From Candidatus Aminicenantota bacterium (lineage in GTDB: Bacteria > Acidobacteriota > Aminicenantia > S016-38), in contig JALXBI010000123.1 of assembly GCA_026991555.1 (NCBI GenBank), positions 1 to 32,197 of the forward strand: 32,197 nt of DNA. The letters run 5' to 3'. This document shows, one piece after another, positions 7,120 through 16,582 of the stretch (positions are counted from its first letter, which is position 1; each line of letters begins with the position of its first letter). Under the pieces are notes generated by a model. It saw only the letters and a list, made by a program, of their open reading frames with translations. It was not told the DNA's origin and made no database searches. Made by a program: the position numbers and the translations under genes.

Positions 7120-8518
7120 GGCCCATCCCTATAAGTTTCCAGCCGAAGACAGGGTTTTTCGCTTAGTAGAGAAGTTTAAGGGAGAAAAGGACCAGGAAAA
7201 ACTCCAGAAAATCAGGGTAAAGACCGCCGGCAGAATCCTCACCATAAGGAGGATGGGAAGGGCCACCTTTTTCCACATTTCGGATGGGTTAGATAAAATA
7301 CAGGTTTTTCTCAGGGAGAACCAGTTAGGAAAGGAAAAATACAGGCATTTTAAATATTTCAATATAGGGGATTGGATAGGAGTTGAAGGGATATTATTCA
7401 GGACGAAAACCGGAGAGCTCACCATTCTTGCAAACGATTTCACCCTTCTTGCCAAAAGTCTCCTTCCCCTGCCTGAAAAATGGCACGGGCTTCAGGATGT
7501 GGAAGTCCGATTCAGAAAGAGATACCTGGACCTCATAGTTAACCCAAGAAGCAGGGAAATTTTCGAGAAAAGGGCAAAGATCGTGGGAATAATAAGAAAC
7601 TTCTTCTTAGACAGGGAATTCGTGGAAGTGGAAACCCCCATGATGCATTCTGTTCTGGGAGGAGCCGCTGCCAAGCCCTTCCGCACCCACCACAACGCCT
7701 TAGACATGGACCTTTACCTGAGGATAGCTCCGGAACTCTATTTAAAAAGGCTTGTTGTTGGGGGAATGGAAAGGGTTTTTGAGATAGGCAGGAATTTCAG
7801 GAACGAGGGCCTCTCCTCCCAGCACAACCCCGAGTTCACCATGCTGGAGTTTTACTGGGCCTACCAGGATTATCTCTTCCTCATGGACCTTACCGAGGAA
7901 CTATTTCAGAAGATAGCAAAGGAGGTCTGGGGCGAGCTCAAGGGGCAATACCAGGGAAGGGACCTGGACCTTTCTTCCCCATGGAAAAGGCTTAAATTCA
8001 TGGACTCCTTAGCGGAAGCCATGGGAATTGAAAAGGAAACCCTCTGGGACGAGGAATTCGTGCTTAAAAAAGCGAAGGAGGTCTTCCCGGAAGACGGGGG
8101 AAATCCCCCCTCCACCTACGGGAAGGCTTTGGACTTTCTCTTTGACAGCTTTGTAAAGGAGAGGTTATGGCAGCCCACCTTCGTCATGGACCATCCCAAG
8201 GTCATCTCTCCCTTGGCCAAGCAGCACAGGGAAGATCCAAGGCTTACTGAGAGATTTGAGCTTATAATAGCCGGAATGGAGGTTGCCAACGCCTTTTCCG
8301 AACTGGCTGACCCTGAGGAACAGCTCCTGCGGTTTCAGGAACAGGTCCGCAGGAAGGAAGAAGGGGCAGAGGTGGACATGGATTACATAGAGGCCCTCAG
8401 CTACGGCCTTCCTCCCACTGCGGGAGAGGGCATAGGAATTGACCGAACAGTGATGATATTCACCGACTCGCCCAGCATAAGGGAAGTTATACTGTTTCCC
8501 CTGCTCAGGAAAAAATGA
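7061..8518 (+). CDS. lysS: Lysyl-tRNA synthetase, class II
   Basis: Charges tRNA-Lys. The 485 residues comprise a helical N-terminus, an OB-fold anticodon-binding domain (about 60-145) and the class II catalytic core. Motif 2 is FRNEGLSSQHNPEFTMLEFY and motif 3 is GIGIDRTVMIF near the C-terminus; FVEVETPMM marks the motif 1 region. The TTG start gives the N-terminal [21 protein letters not shown] expected of the family. It overlaps nusB by 59 bases, and its stop overlaps the next start by 4. Confidence 0.96.
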   Translation: MQEKEARKENLKRLKELGYKAHPYKFPAEDRVFRLVEKFKGEKDQEKLQKIRVKTAGRILTIRRMGRATFFHISDGLDKIQVFLRENQLGKEKYRHFKYFNIGDWIGVEGILFRTKTGELTILANDFTLLAKSLLPLPEKWHGLQDVEVRFRKRYLDLIVNPRSREIFEKRAKIVGIIRNFFLDREFVEVETPMMHSVLGGAAAKPFRTHHNALDMDLYLRIAPELYLKRLVVGGMERVFEIGRNFRNEGLSSQHNPEFTMLEFYWAYQDYLFLMDLTEELFQKIAKEVWGELKGQYQGRDLDLSSPWKRLKFMDSLAEAMGIEKETLWDEEFVLKKAKEVFPEDGGNPPSTYGKALDFLFDSFVKERLWQPTFVMDHPKVISPLAKQHREDPRLTERFELIIAGMEVANAFSELADPEEQLLRFQEQVRRKEEGAEVDMDYIEALSYGLPPTAGEGIGIDRTVMIFTDSPSIREVILFPLLRKK

Positions 8519-9693
8519 AATTTCCCCTCTTCGTTGCCCTCAGGTACCTTTTTTCCCGAAGAAAACAGACCTTTATCTCCCTGATATCGGCGGTTTCCAT
8601 CCTGGGAATTACCATAGGGGTGGCCTCCTTGGTCATAGCCCTGGCCCTTATTTCAGGTTTCCACGGGGAAATCCAGGGAAAGATTCTCCAGGCCACCTCA
8701 GCCATAATGGCCACTGCCCCTGAAGGGGGGCTACGGGGATGGAAACAGGTATGCGAAAAGATTGAGAGCTTTCCTTTTGTGAAAAGGGCTTATCCCCAGG
8801 CCATATATCAGGCCTTGGTCAAAGGACCCTTATCTATCCAGGGGGTGATGCTGCGGGGAATTTCCCTCAAGTCCCCCCCACCCTGGGCCAGGGGAAAGCT
8901 CAGGGGAAAGGGCCTTCTCATGGGGGAAAAGCTCATGGAGAAACTGGGGATTTTTCCTGGAGACCAGGTGGAAGTTTACCTTCCCAGACTGGAGCTTACC
9001 CCCTTTGGAGCCATGCCCAAGGCAAGAAGGGTCCTGGTGGAAGCGGGATTCTCCAGTGGACTTTTCGTGCTGGATTCAACCTCGGCGGCCTTTCCTCTTG
9101 AAAGGTCTAAGGAAATATTGGGGGAGGATTTCCCGGTAAATTACATAAACATTGATGTGGACGATATTTATAAGGCAGAGGAATATTCAAGGAAACTGGA
9201 AAAGGCTTTTCCTGATTTTGCCTTTACCCCCTGGAGCGAGATTAACAGGACCCTTTTTGAATCCCTGAAACTTGAAAAAAAGGTAATATTCTTAGTTATA
9301 GCCCTGATAGTGGTGGTGGCTGCCCTCAACATAGTGGCCTCCTTAGTGCTTCTGGTGATGGAGAAGATAAAGGACATTGGAATCCTCATGTCCATGGGAG
9401 CAAGGAAAAGGGAAATATCCATGATTTTCATGCTTCAGGGAACCCTAATCGGGCTTATAGGAACCCTTTTAGGGGAAGGACTGGGAATCTTAGTCTCCCT
9501 TCTTGCCAATCACTTTCGCCTCATAAGAATTCCCCCGGATATATACCAGCTTGACCATGTGCCCTTTCAGGTAAAACCCTTAGAGGCCCTGGGAGTGGGT
9601 CTTTTCGCCTTGGCGGTTAGCTTCCTCTCCACCCTCTATCCCTCAAGGAAGGCCGCATCCATTGACCCTTCGGAGGCCATAAGGTATGAGTGA
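8515..9693 (+). CDS. Lipoprotein-releasing ABC transporter permease (LolC/LolE family)
   Basis: Inner-membrane component that extracts mature lipoproteins for transfer to the outer membrane. The 392 residues show the Lol/MacB layout: N-terminal segment RYLFSRRKQTFISLISAVSILG then one span (about 18-45), a periplasmic domain (about 50-255), and three C-terminal spans (about 258-285, 305-335, 358-385), with a KDIGILMSMGA coupling helix. Only one permease gene is present, so a homodimer or LolF-type arrangement is possible. It overlaps lysS by 4 bases and lolD by 8. Confidence 0.92.
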   Translation: MKFPLFVALRYLFSRRKQTFISLISAVSILGITIGVASLVIALALISGFHGEIQGKILQATSAIMATAPEGGLRGWKQVCEKIESFPFVKRAYPQAIYQALVKGPLSIQGVMLRGISLKSPPPWARGKLRGKGLLMGEKLMEKLGIFPGDQVEVYLPRLELTPFGAMPKARRVLVEAGFSSGLFVLDSTSAAFPLERSKEILGEDFPVNYINIDVDDIYKAEEYSRKLEKAFPDFAFTPWSEINRTLFESLKLEKKVIFLVIALIVVVAALNIVASLVLLVMEKIKDIGILMSMGARKREISMIFMLQGTLIGLIGTLLGEGLGILVSLLANHFRLIRIPPDIYQLDHVPFQVKPLEALGVGLFALAVSFLSTLYPSRKAASIDPSEAIRYE

Positions 9694-10360
9694 AGTAAGG
9701 CTGGAAGGAATAAAGAAGTATTACCCGTATCCCGGGGGATTGGTGAGGGTGCTTGAGGGGGTGGACTTAGAGGTTAAGGAGGGGGAGGCAGTTTCCATAA
9801 TGGGACCCTCTGGTTCGGGGAAAACCACCCTTCTTCACATTATCGGAACCCTCCTAAGGCCCACCCAGGGAAGGGTTTTCGTGGGGGGAAAGGAGATATC
9901 TTCCCTGAGCGATGAGGAACTGGCCCTTTTTAGAGCCCATAACATAGGCTTCGTCTTCCAGTTTCATCACCTTCTTCCCGAATTTACGGTCCTGGAGAAT
10001 GTAATGATGCCCTTGCTAATACGGAAAGAAAGGGCAGCCGAGGCTAAGGCGAGGAGGATTTTGGAGATGGTGGGCATGGACCACAGGCTCGCCTTTAAAC
10101 CCTCCCAGCTTTCTGGAGGGGAAAAACAGAGGGTAGCTTTAGCCAGGGCCTTGGTGGGAGAACCCAAACTTCTTCTGGCGGACGAGCCCACAGGAAACCT
10201 TGATTGGGACTCCTCACATAAACTTATTGAACTGCTTTCCCGCCTCCATGCCCAGCTGGGTTTCACTCTGATTCTGGTAACCCACAACCGGAAAATTGCC
10301 GAAAAATGGGGTAAAATATATTTGTTGGAAAGGGGTAATTTGAGATGTTGCACAAATTAA
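9686..10360 (+). CDS. lolD: Lipoprotein-releasing ABC transporter ATP-binding protein
   Basis: ATPase partner of the upstream permease. The 224 residues hold Walker A GPSGSGKTT near 40, Q-loop FVFQFHHLLPEF, signature LSGGEKQRVALARAL, Walker B LLLADEPTGNLD and the H-loop THN. It belongs to the MacB/LolD branch; the immediate LolC/E neighbour decides for LolD. The start overlaps the permease stop by 8 bases with GGAGG upstream; its 3' end overlaps the clp gene by 16 bases. Confidence 0.93.
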   Translation: MSEVRLEGIKKYYPYPGGLVRVLEGVDLEVKEGEAVSIMGPSGSGKTTLLHIIGTLLRPTQGRVFVGGKEISSLSDEELALFRAHNIGFVFQFHHLLPEFTVLENVMMPLLIRKERAAEAKARRILEMVGMDHRLAFKPSQLSGGEKQRVALARALVGEPKLLLADEPTGNLDWDSSHKLIELLSRLHAQLGFTLILVTHNRKIAEKWGKIYLLERGNLRCCTN

Positions 10361-12600
10361 GCGAAGGAGCTAAGCAGGTTTTAAACTTCGCTAAGCAGAT
10401 AGCACTTTTTGACTACGGGGATAGTGAGGTGGAACCGGAACACCTCCTTCTGGGAATGACCAAGGTTAAAATAGGGAATATAATCAACATACTCAGGGCC
10501 TTTCACATAGAACCCGAGCAGTTGAAGGAGGACCTGAGTATCCTTAAACCCTCGTCCTCCTCCCTAAAGGTAATATACTCCAACCAGCTCCCCCTAAGCG
10601 AGGCCAGCCAGAAGGTTCTGATATACGCCGAGGAGGAAGCGGGTTCCATGAATTCTCCGGTGGTGGGGGTTGAACACCTCCTCTTAGGTATCCTCAAGGA
10701 AAAACATTCCATAGCCGCAGAACTCCTCATGAGTTACGGAATGAGCCCCGTAAGGCTTCGTTCCTACATACTCAGGGGATTTCCCGAGGACGAGGAATTT
10801 CCTCCGGTTCCCGAGGTTCTGGAGGACTTCTCCGTGGACTTAGTGGACCTGGCGAGAAAGGGAAGAATAGACCCCCTGATAGGCAGGGAGAAGGAAATAA
10901 GCCAGATAATAAATGTTTTAGCCAGGAGGAAGAAGAACAATCCCCTGTTAATTGGGGAAGCAGGGGTGGGTAAAACCGCCATAGTTGAGGGCCTTGCCCA
11001 GAGAATAGCCCAGGGGAAGGTTCCCGAATTCCTAAGGGACAAATCCATCCTGATGCTTTCCATGTCCGACATAGTGGCAGGAACCAGATACCGTGGGGAA
11101 TTTGAGGAGAGGATGAGGGACATCCTGGAGGAGGTGGAGGACAGGAAGGATGTGATTCTTTTCATAGACGAACTCCACACCATAGTAGGGGCAGGGGCAG
11201 CCGAAGGGGCCATAGATGCCGCCTCCATTTTCAAGCCATTTCTCTCCACTGGAAGAATACGGATAATAGGCACCACCACCCCTCAAGACTACAGGGCAAC
11301 CATAGAGCAGGACCCGGCCTTAGAAAGGAGGTTCCAGAAGATTTTCATTAACCCTCCCAGCAAAAAGCAAGTCCTGGAGATACTCAAGGGGCTTCGCTGG
11401 AAATATGCGGCCCATCACGGGGTAAAATACACCGCAGAAGCCCTTAAGGCCATGGTAAACCTCTCCGCCCTTTACATTTCCTACAGGGAATTTCCTGACA
11501 AAGCAGTGGACCTTATGGACGAGGCAGGGGCCATGGTCAGGCTCCAGGGAAGAAGGGTGGTAAGGAAGGAGGATGTGGAAAAGCTGGTGGCTAAGAAAAC
11601 CGGAATTCCCCTTCCCACCCTTAAGGAAAGCGAAGCGGAGAGGATAGCAAAGCTGAAGGAAAGGCTGGAGGCGGAAGTTGTAGGTCAGCGCCAGGCCATA
11701 GAGGCCCTGGTTTCTGCCATAAAAAGGGCCAGCGTTGGGGTAAGGAGGGGAAAAAGGCCATGGGGTGTTTTCCTCTTTGTTGGCCCCACAGGGGTTGGAA
11801 AGACCCATACTGCTAAAGCCTTGGCCAAGCACCTCATGGGCAATGAGGACCGGCTCATAAGAATAGATATGTCCGAGTTCAGGGAGGAGCACAGCGTCTC
11901 CAAACTAATAGGTGCCCCACCGGGTTATGTGGGATACGGAAGGGGAGGATATTTAACAGAAAGGGTGCGTAATAATCCCTATTCCGTAATCCTGCTTGAC
12001 GAGATAGAAAAGGCCCACCCAGCGGTATTTAACCTGCTTCTTCAGGTCCTTGATGAGGGAAGACTCACCGATGGAATGGGAAGAACCACTGATTTCACCA
12101 ATACCATAATAATAATGACCTCCAACATCGGAACCAAGGAGGCCCTTTCTAAAAAGAAAGTGGGCTTTGCTTCCTTAGCCCCATCTGAAAGGGAAGGGGT
12201 CCTTCGCCAGGAAATAAACAACTTCTTCTCCCCCGAATTCCTCAACCGTTTGGATGAAGTAATTTTCTTCCGCCAGCTCACCAGGGAGGACCTCAGGAAA
12301 ATCGTGGAACTTATAGTGGCGGAGATAAACTCCGAGGCAGAAAACTTGGGCTGGCGGATAAAGATGAGCCCCGAGGCCGCCGAGCTGGTGGTGGAAAAGG
12401 CACTTCAGCAGGGCAAGTTCGGGGCCAGGCCCATAAGAAGGATTATTGAGAGGGAGGTTATAGACCAAGCGGCAAGCCTTCTTTTGAACAAAAGAGGAAA
12501 ATGGATTATAATTGAGGTCAATGAAAAAAAGGGTAAGTTTTCTGTTAGCTCTTCTTCTTCTGGCGCCCCTTCTCTGGGCGGTAAAAATAAAGAAAATTGA
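10345..12600 (+). CDS. ClpA/ClpC-type AAA+ unfoldase without the middle domain
   Basis: A 751-residue Hsp100 chaperone that should feed substrates to ClpP. Two Clp_N repeats span about 1-145. The first AAA+ module has GEAGVGKTA (about 205) and FIDELH; the second has GPTGVGKTH (about 483) and LLDEIEKAHP. Between them there are only about 40 residues, so the coiled-coil middle (UVR) domain of ClpC is absent, as in ClpA. A VGF tripeptide after MTSNIG sits where the ClpP-binding loop lies in ClpC (IGL in ClpA). No ClpP or ClpS gene is in the window. Its last 80 bases also encode the start of bamA. Confidence 0.9.
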   Translation: MLHKLSEGAKQVLNFAKQIALFDYGDSEVEPEHLLLGMTKVKIGNIINILRAFHIEPEQLKEDLSILKPSSSSLKVIYSNQLPLSEASQKVLIYAEEEAGSMNSPVVGVEHLLLGILKEKHSIAAELLMSYGMSPVRLRSYILRGFPEDEEFPPVPEVLEDFSVDLVDLARKGRIDPLIGREKEISQIINVLARRKKNNPLLIGEAGVGKTAIVEGLAQRIAQGKVPEFLRDKSILMLSMSDIVAGTRYRGEFEERMRDILEEVEDRKDVILFIDELHTIVGAGAAEGAIDAASIFKPFLSTGRIRIIGTTTPQDYRATIEQDPALERRFQKIFINPPSKKQVLEILKGLRWKYAAHHGVKYTAEALKAMVNLSALYISYREFPDKAVDLMDEAGAMVRLQGRRVVRKEDVEKLVAKKTGIPLPTLKESEAERIAKLKERLEAEVVGQRQAIEALVSAIKRASVGVRRGKRPWGVFLFVGPTGVGKTHTAKALAKHLMGNEDRLIRIDMSEFREEHSVSKLIGAPPGYVGYGRGGYLTERVRNNPYSVILLDEIEKAHPAVFNLLLQVLDEGRLTDGMGRTTDFTNTIIIMTSNIGTKEALSKKKVGFASLAPSEREGVLRQEINNFFSPEFLNRLDEVIFFRQLTREDLRKIVELIVAEINSEAENLGWRIKMSPEAAELVVEKALQQGKFGARPIRRIIEREVIDQAASLLLNKRGKWIIIEVNEKKGKFSVSSSSSGAPSLGGKNKEN

Positions 12601-14809
12601 GATTGTAGGCCTCAAGAGACTCTCCCCGGAAACAGTAAAATATTATTTGGTATCCTCAGAAGGGATGGATTATGACCCCGCAAGAATAAGGCAGGACATA
12701 GAAAACCTCTGGAAAACCGGATTTTTCTCCGACATCCGGGTATTCATCAAGGATAACGGTGAGGTCATAAGGTTCGTGGTCAAGGAAAGGCCCATAATAA
12801 AGAAGGTAATAATAAAAACCGACCGTTATGTTAAGAAAACCGATATAACCGACAAGCTCAAGGAGAAAGGAGCCGAGATACTGCCCTACTCCTATTACCA
12901 GCCGTCCAAAATCGCTAAGGCCAAAAAGATAATAGAGGAATTCCTCAAGGAAAAGGGATTTGCCCTGGGCAAGGTCACCGTGGAGAAGAAGGGCAAGGAT
13001 GAAATAACCCTGATTTTCAATGTGAAAGCCGGAGGAAAGTTAAGGATAGGGGCCGTGGAAATTGTGGGGAACCAGATCGTTCCCTCAAAGGTTCTCGTGG
13101 GAGCCATAAAATCCGTAAGGACATTTACTCCTATGAACTTACTATATTTGAAGAAAACCGTCTTTTCCTCCAAGGCCCTTCAGGAGGCCAAGGAAGAGCT
13201 CCGGAAAAAATACCTGGATCTGGGATTCCTTGATGTTTATGTCTCGGACCCTGAAATAAAGATAATCGAAAAAAGGGATTTCTTGGGGCAAAAAAGGAAA
13301 ATGGTAAAGGTGGTTTTCAGGGTAAACGAGGGCAACATCTACCGCATCGGGAAGATCACCATAGAAGGCAATAAAGCTTTCCCTAAATCCCTTCTTAGGA
13401 GCCTGATTTTAATGAAGCCCAACGAAATATATTCCCTTTCCCGCAGGGAGGACTCGGTTAAAAACCTTCAGGAGCTTTATGGCTCCATAGGATACATATA
13501 CGCCCAGATAATCCCGGTGGAGGAGCTTAAGCCGGAAAGCCACAGGGTGGATATAACCTTCAGGATTATCGAAAACAAGAGGGTCAGGCTCCATCGCTTG
13601 GACTTCAAGGGAAACACCTACACTTACGATAAGGTTCTGAGGAGAGAATTCCTCCTGGCAGAGGGGGATTATTTCAACGTGGACGCCTTTAAAAACAGCC
13701 TTATAAGGATAAGACAGCTGGGAATTGTGGAAATAAAGGAAAATCCCGATTTTCACCCTGTGGGGGACGACAAGATGGATGTGGTGGTTAAGGTGGAGGA
13801 GATGCACAGGAACCAGATTTTCTTCAATGCAGGATACGGGGGATTTTTCGGTTATTTCGTGGGAGGCTCCTTCTCCACCTCCAATTTCATGGGAAAGGGC
13901 GAAAACATAACTCTGTTTCTGCAATACGGAACCAGATATAAAAGTTATAGCGTTTCCTTCACCGAGCCCTATCTCTTTGACCGGCCCGTATTTCTAACCT
14001 TCAATGTTCACAACAATCTTTCCATATTCCCGTACATGTTCACCAGGCAGATGAAGGGCGGAGGAGTGACCTTTGGCTTCAAGAGGGGTTTCTGGAGGCT
14101 TGACCTTTCCTACACCAACGATTTCATTTCCCTGAAGGATGTAAACGAGGATTATTTGAAGAACCTGCCGCCCTTTTATCGGCTCCTCTGGCTGACCAAC
14201 ATGAGAATTGCCGCCATATCCCCGATAATTTACCGCTCCAGCGTGGACTCCCCCATCTGGCCCGAGAAGGGAACCTTATATCTTTACGGTGTGAAGATTG
14301 CCAATAAAGTCCTGGGAAGTGAAACCGATTTCGTAAGCAACTGGATAGAGTTTACCCATTATCACAAGTTTAAATGGGGACACATCCTGGGAGCTCATTT
14401 CAGGCTCCAGTACATGAAGGCTCTGGGAGGAAGCACCATCCCCATTTATGAGAGAATCTTCATGGGAGGAGAACAGACCCTGAGGGGATTTGACTTCTAC
14501 AGAGTAAGCCCCCAGGAAAATGGGGTTAGGATAGGGGGGACAAAATCTATTTTGTTCAACCTTGAATATGAAATCCGCATGAAGAACTCCCCCATGTCCG
14601 TGGTTCTGTTTATGGATGCGGGAAATGTCTACGCAGAGGACCAGAAAATGGATATAACGGATCTTTATTACTGTGTGGGGGTGGAAGGAAGGGTTTTCGT
14701 GGAAATGCTGAGAATACCCTTCCGCCTTATAATATCCTATAACCCGAAACTTCCCACCAAGTACGATAGAAACTTCACCATCAGAATAGGGATGGGAAGA
14801 ACATTCTAA
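12521..14809 (+). CDS. bamA: Outer membrane protein assembly factor BamA
   Basis: Omp85-family insertase that folds beta-barrels into the outer membrane. A signal peptide (about 1-20) is followed by five POTRA domains (about 22-430), then a 16-strand barrel domain. The barrel motif LRGF in GGEQTLRGFDFY corresponds to the family's VRGF, and the chain ends in aromatic Phe. The open frame can begin at a TTG at 12512, but the ATG at 12521, with TGAGG just upstream, gives the standard MKKR signal peptide and 762 residues. The start lies inside the clp reading frame. Gene order bamA-skp-fabZ-lpxA is the familiar envelope cluster. Confidence 0.95.
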   Translation: MKKRVSFLLALLLLAPLLWAVKIKKIEIVGLKRLSPETVKYYLVSSEGMDYDPARIRQDIENLWKTGFFSDIRVFIKDNGEVIRFVVKERPIIKKVIIKTDRYVKKTDITDKLKEKGAEILPYSYYQPSKIAKAKKIIEEFLKEKGFALGKVTVEKKGKDEITLIFNVKAGGKLRIGAVEIVGNQIVPSKVLVGAIKSVRTFTPMNLLYLKKTVFSSKALQEAKEELRKKYLDLGFLDVYVSDPEIKIIEKRDFLGQKRKMVKVVFRVNEGNIYRIGKITIEGNKAFPKSLLRSLILMKPNEIYSLSRREDSVKNLQELYGSIGYIYAQIIPVEELKPESHRVDITFRIIENKRVRLHRLDFKGNTYTYDKVLRREFLLAEGDYFNVDAFKNSLIRIRQLGIVEIKENPDFHPVGDDKMDVVVKVEEMHRNQIFFNAGYGGFFGYFVGGSFSTSNFMGKGENITLFLQYGTRYKSYSVSFTEPYLFDRPVFLTFNVHNNLSIFPYMFTRQMKGGGVTFGFKRGFWRLDLSYTNDFISLKDVNEDYLKNLPPFYRLLWLTNMRIAAISPIIYRSSVDSPIWPEKGTLYLYGVKIANKVLGSETDFVSNWIEFTHYHKFKWGHILGAHFRLQYMKALGGSTIPIYERIFMGGEQTLRGFDFYRVSPQENGVRIGGTKSILFNLEYEIRMKNSPMSVVLFMDAGNVYAEDQKMDITDLYYCVGVEGRVFVEMLRIPFRLIISYNPKLPTKYDRNFTIRIGMGRTF

Positions 14810-14823
14810 TTTAGGAGGTATCC

Positions 14824-15351
14824 ATGAAAAAGGCATTAACGGCAATTACAGCATTACTCATTCTGGCTGGGTTTTCCCTGGCTCAAAAGGTGAGAATTGG
14901 AGTGGTAAATCCGGATTACATCCTTGCAAATTCCAAGGAAGGAAAGAAAATCCTCAGCGAACTCCAGGCAATTCAGAAAAGGAAACAGGCAGAAATAGCC
15001 CGCAGGCAGAAGGAAATCCAGGACCTCCAGAGAAAGCTTCAGACCCAGCAGGGGATAATGAGCCAGCAGGCCCTCCAGAACCTGGAGGATAAAATAGTGG
15101 AAAAACAGAAGGCCCTGAAGAGGTATGTGGACGATGCCAAGGACGAACTGGCGAGACTCAATCAAAAGAAACTGGGAGCCTTCCAGCAGAAGATGCTGAA
15201 GGTCATAAAGAAGGTGGCCAAGGCCAAGGGATTGGTGGTGGTGCTTGACCAGCGGCAGCTCATCTACGCTGATCCCGTGGTGGATATTTCCTCTGAGGTC
15301 ATAGGGGAACTGGATAAGATGTTTGACAAACAGATGGGAATAGGAAAATGA
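14824..15351 (+). CDS. skp: Periplasmic chaperone Skp (OmpH family)
   Basis: Holds unfolded outer-membrane proteins in the periplasm for BamA. The 175 residues start with a signal peptide ending near GFSLAQ, then RIGVVNPDYIL, and a long Gln/Lys/Glu-rich coiled coil (about 40-120) forming the jellyfish arms, before the C-terminal strand region KGLVVVLDQRQLIYADP. AGGAGG lies upstream of the ATG, 14 bases after bamA. The stop overlaps fabZ by 4 bases; lpxD, often found here, is missing. Confidence 0.92.
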   Translation: MKKALTAITALLILAGFSLAQKVRIGVVNPDYILANSKEGKKILSELQAIQKRKQAEIARRQKEIQDLQRKLQTQQGIMSQQALQNLEDKIVEKQKALKRYVDDAKDELARLNQKKLGAFQQKMLKVIKKVAKAKGLVVVLDQRQLIYADPVVDISSEVIGELDKMFDKQMGIGK

Positions 15352-15779
15352 AGGTAGAGGAAATCCTTGCCCTTCTTCCCCACCGTTATCCCTTCATGTT
15401 AGTGGACAAAATAAAGGAAGTGGAGGAGGGGAAAAGGATAGTGGGGATAAAAAATGTCACCTTCAACGAGGCCTTTTTCCAGGGGCATTTCCCTGGGCGA
15501 CCCATAATGCCCGGGGTGCTAATCCTGGAAGCCATGGCCCAGACAGGGGCTGTGCTCCTTCTCTACTCCTTTGAGGAAGCCAGGAAAAAACTTTTCTACT
15601 TAGCCGGGATAAAAGAAGCCAAGTTCAAAAGGCCCGTAGTTCCAGGCGATGTTCTGGAAATGGAGCTGGTGGTGGAAAGGCTGAGGAGCAATTACGCAGC
15701 CATGAGGGGCACCGCACGGGTGGACGGGGAAATAGCAGCCCAGGCCCTTATTCAATCCATAGGAGTTCCGCAGGAATGA
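15348..15779 (+). CDS. fabZ: (3R)-hydroxyacyl-[ACP] dehydratase FabZ
   Basis: Dehydrates 3-hydroxyacyl-ACP in fatty acid elongation, competing with LpxA for the same hydroxyacyl-ACP pool. The 143-residue hot-dog fold has HRYPFMLVDK, the active-site His in FQGHFPGRPIMPGVL and Glu in ILEAMAQTG. It is coupled by 4-base overlaps to skp and lpxA, which suggests balanced expression of membrane lipid and lipid A synthesis. Confidence 0.96.
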   Translation: MKVEEILALLPHRYPFMLVDKIKEVEEGKRIVGIKNVTFNEAFFQGHFPGRPIMPGVLILEAMAQTGAVLLLYSFEEARKKLFYLAGIKEAKFKRPVVPGDVLEMELVVERLRSNYAAMRGTARVDGEIAAQALIQSIGVPQE

Positions 15780-16582
15780 AGGTCCATCCCACGGCTCAGC
15801 TTCTGGGAAAAGTTCACTTAGAAGAAGGGGTTGAAGTGGGCCCCTTCACCATCCTGGACGGAAGGTCAGGAGAAGTTCGCATAGGAAGGGGAACCGTTAT
15901 TCACGGTCATGTTTGGATACAGGGACCGACCTTTATCGGGGAGGAAAACATAATATACCCCTTCGCCTCCATCGGAGGAGGCCCGCAGGATATAGGCTAC
16001 AAGCAGGAACCCACAGAAATATTCATTGGAAGCAGAAATATAATCCGCGAATATGTGACGGTTAACAAGGGCTCCACCAAGGACAAGGGGAAAACCGTGA
16101 TCGGCGACGATAATTACTTCATGGCTTACTCCCACATAGCCCACGACTGCAAAATAGGAAACCATGTGATTTTCACCAATGGGGCATCCATAGCTGGCCA
16201 TGTGGAAGTCCACGATTATGCCATTTTAAGCGCCTTCGTAGGGGTCCAGCAGTTTGCGAGAATAGGGGCCCATTCCTTCGTGGGAGGATACAGCGCAGTG
16301 ACCCAGGATGTTCTTCCTTACGCCAAGGTGGTGGGAATAAGGCCCTTAGAAGTGGTGGGGATAAACACTGTGGGACTTTCAAGGAGGGGATTTACCCGGG
16401 AACAGATCCGGGCCATTGACCGGGCCTTTCGCATCCTTCTCCGATCAGGCCTGCTTCTGCAGGAGGCCATTGCGAAAATTGAAGAGGAACTGGGCCAGCG
16501 GGAGGAAATAAAACTTCTTCTGGACTTTCTCAAAACCTTAGACCCCAGGAGGGGCTTCCATAGAAAAGTTCGGGGGAAATGA
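15776..16582 (+). CDS. lpxA: UDP-N-acetylglucosamine O-acyltransferase LpxA (or UDP-GlcNAc3N N-acyltransferase)
   Basis: First acylation of lipid A synthesis. The 268 residues form a hexapeptide-repeat left-handed helix (about 1-190) and a helical C-terminus starting near NTVGLSRRGFTREQIRAI. The catalytic His is kept in HIAHDC, as is the His of AGHVEV and the glycine of FVGG equivalent to E. coli Gly173, which favours long acyl chains. Compared from memory with E. coli, His160 is Gln (GVQQF) and His191 is Arg (GIRP). With a GnnA-like neighbour, an amide-forming variant acting on UDP-GlcNAc3N is possible. Confidence 0.94.
   Translation: MKVHPTAQLLGKVHLEEGVEVGPFTILDGRSGEVRIGRGTVIHGHVWIQGPTFIGEENIIYPFASIGGGPQDIGYKQEPTEIFIGSRNIIREYVTVNKGSTKDKGKTVIGDDNYFMAYSHIAHDCKIGNHVIFTNGASIAGHVEVHDYAILSAFVGVQQFARIGAHSFVGGYSAVTQDVLPYAKVVGIRPLEVVGINTVGLSRRGFTREQIRAIDRAFRILLRSGLLLQEAIAKIEEELGQREEIKLLLDFLKTLDPRRGFHRKVRGK

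Noticed and set aside
11320-11892. Minus-strand open frame of 190 codons
   Set aside because: It is the shadow of the Clp AAA+ modules; its sequence is Pro/His/Cys-rich and has no known motif.
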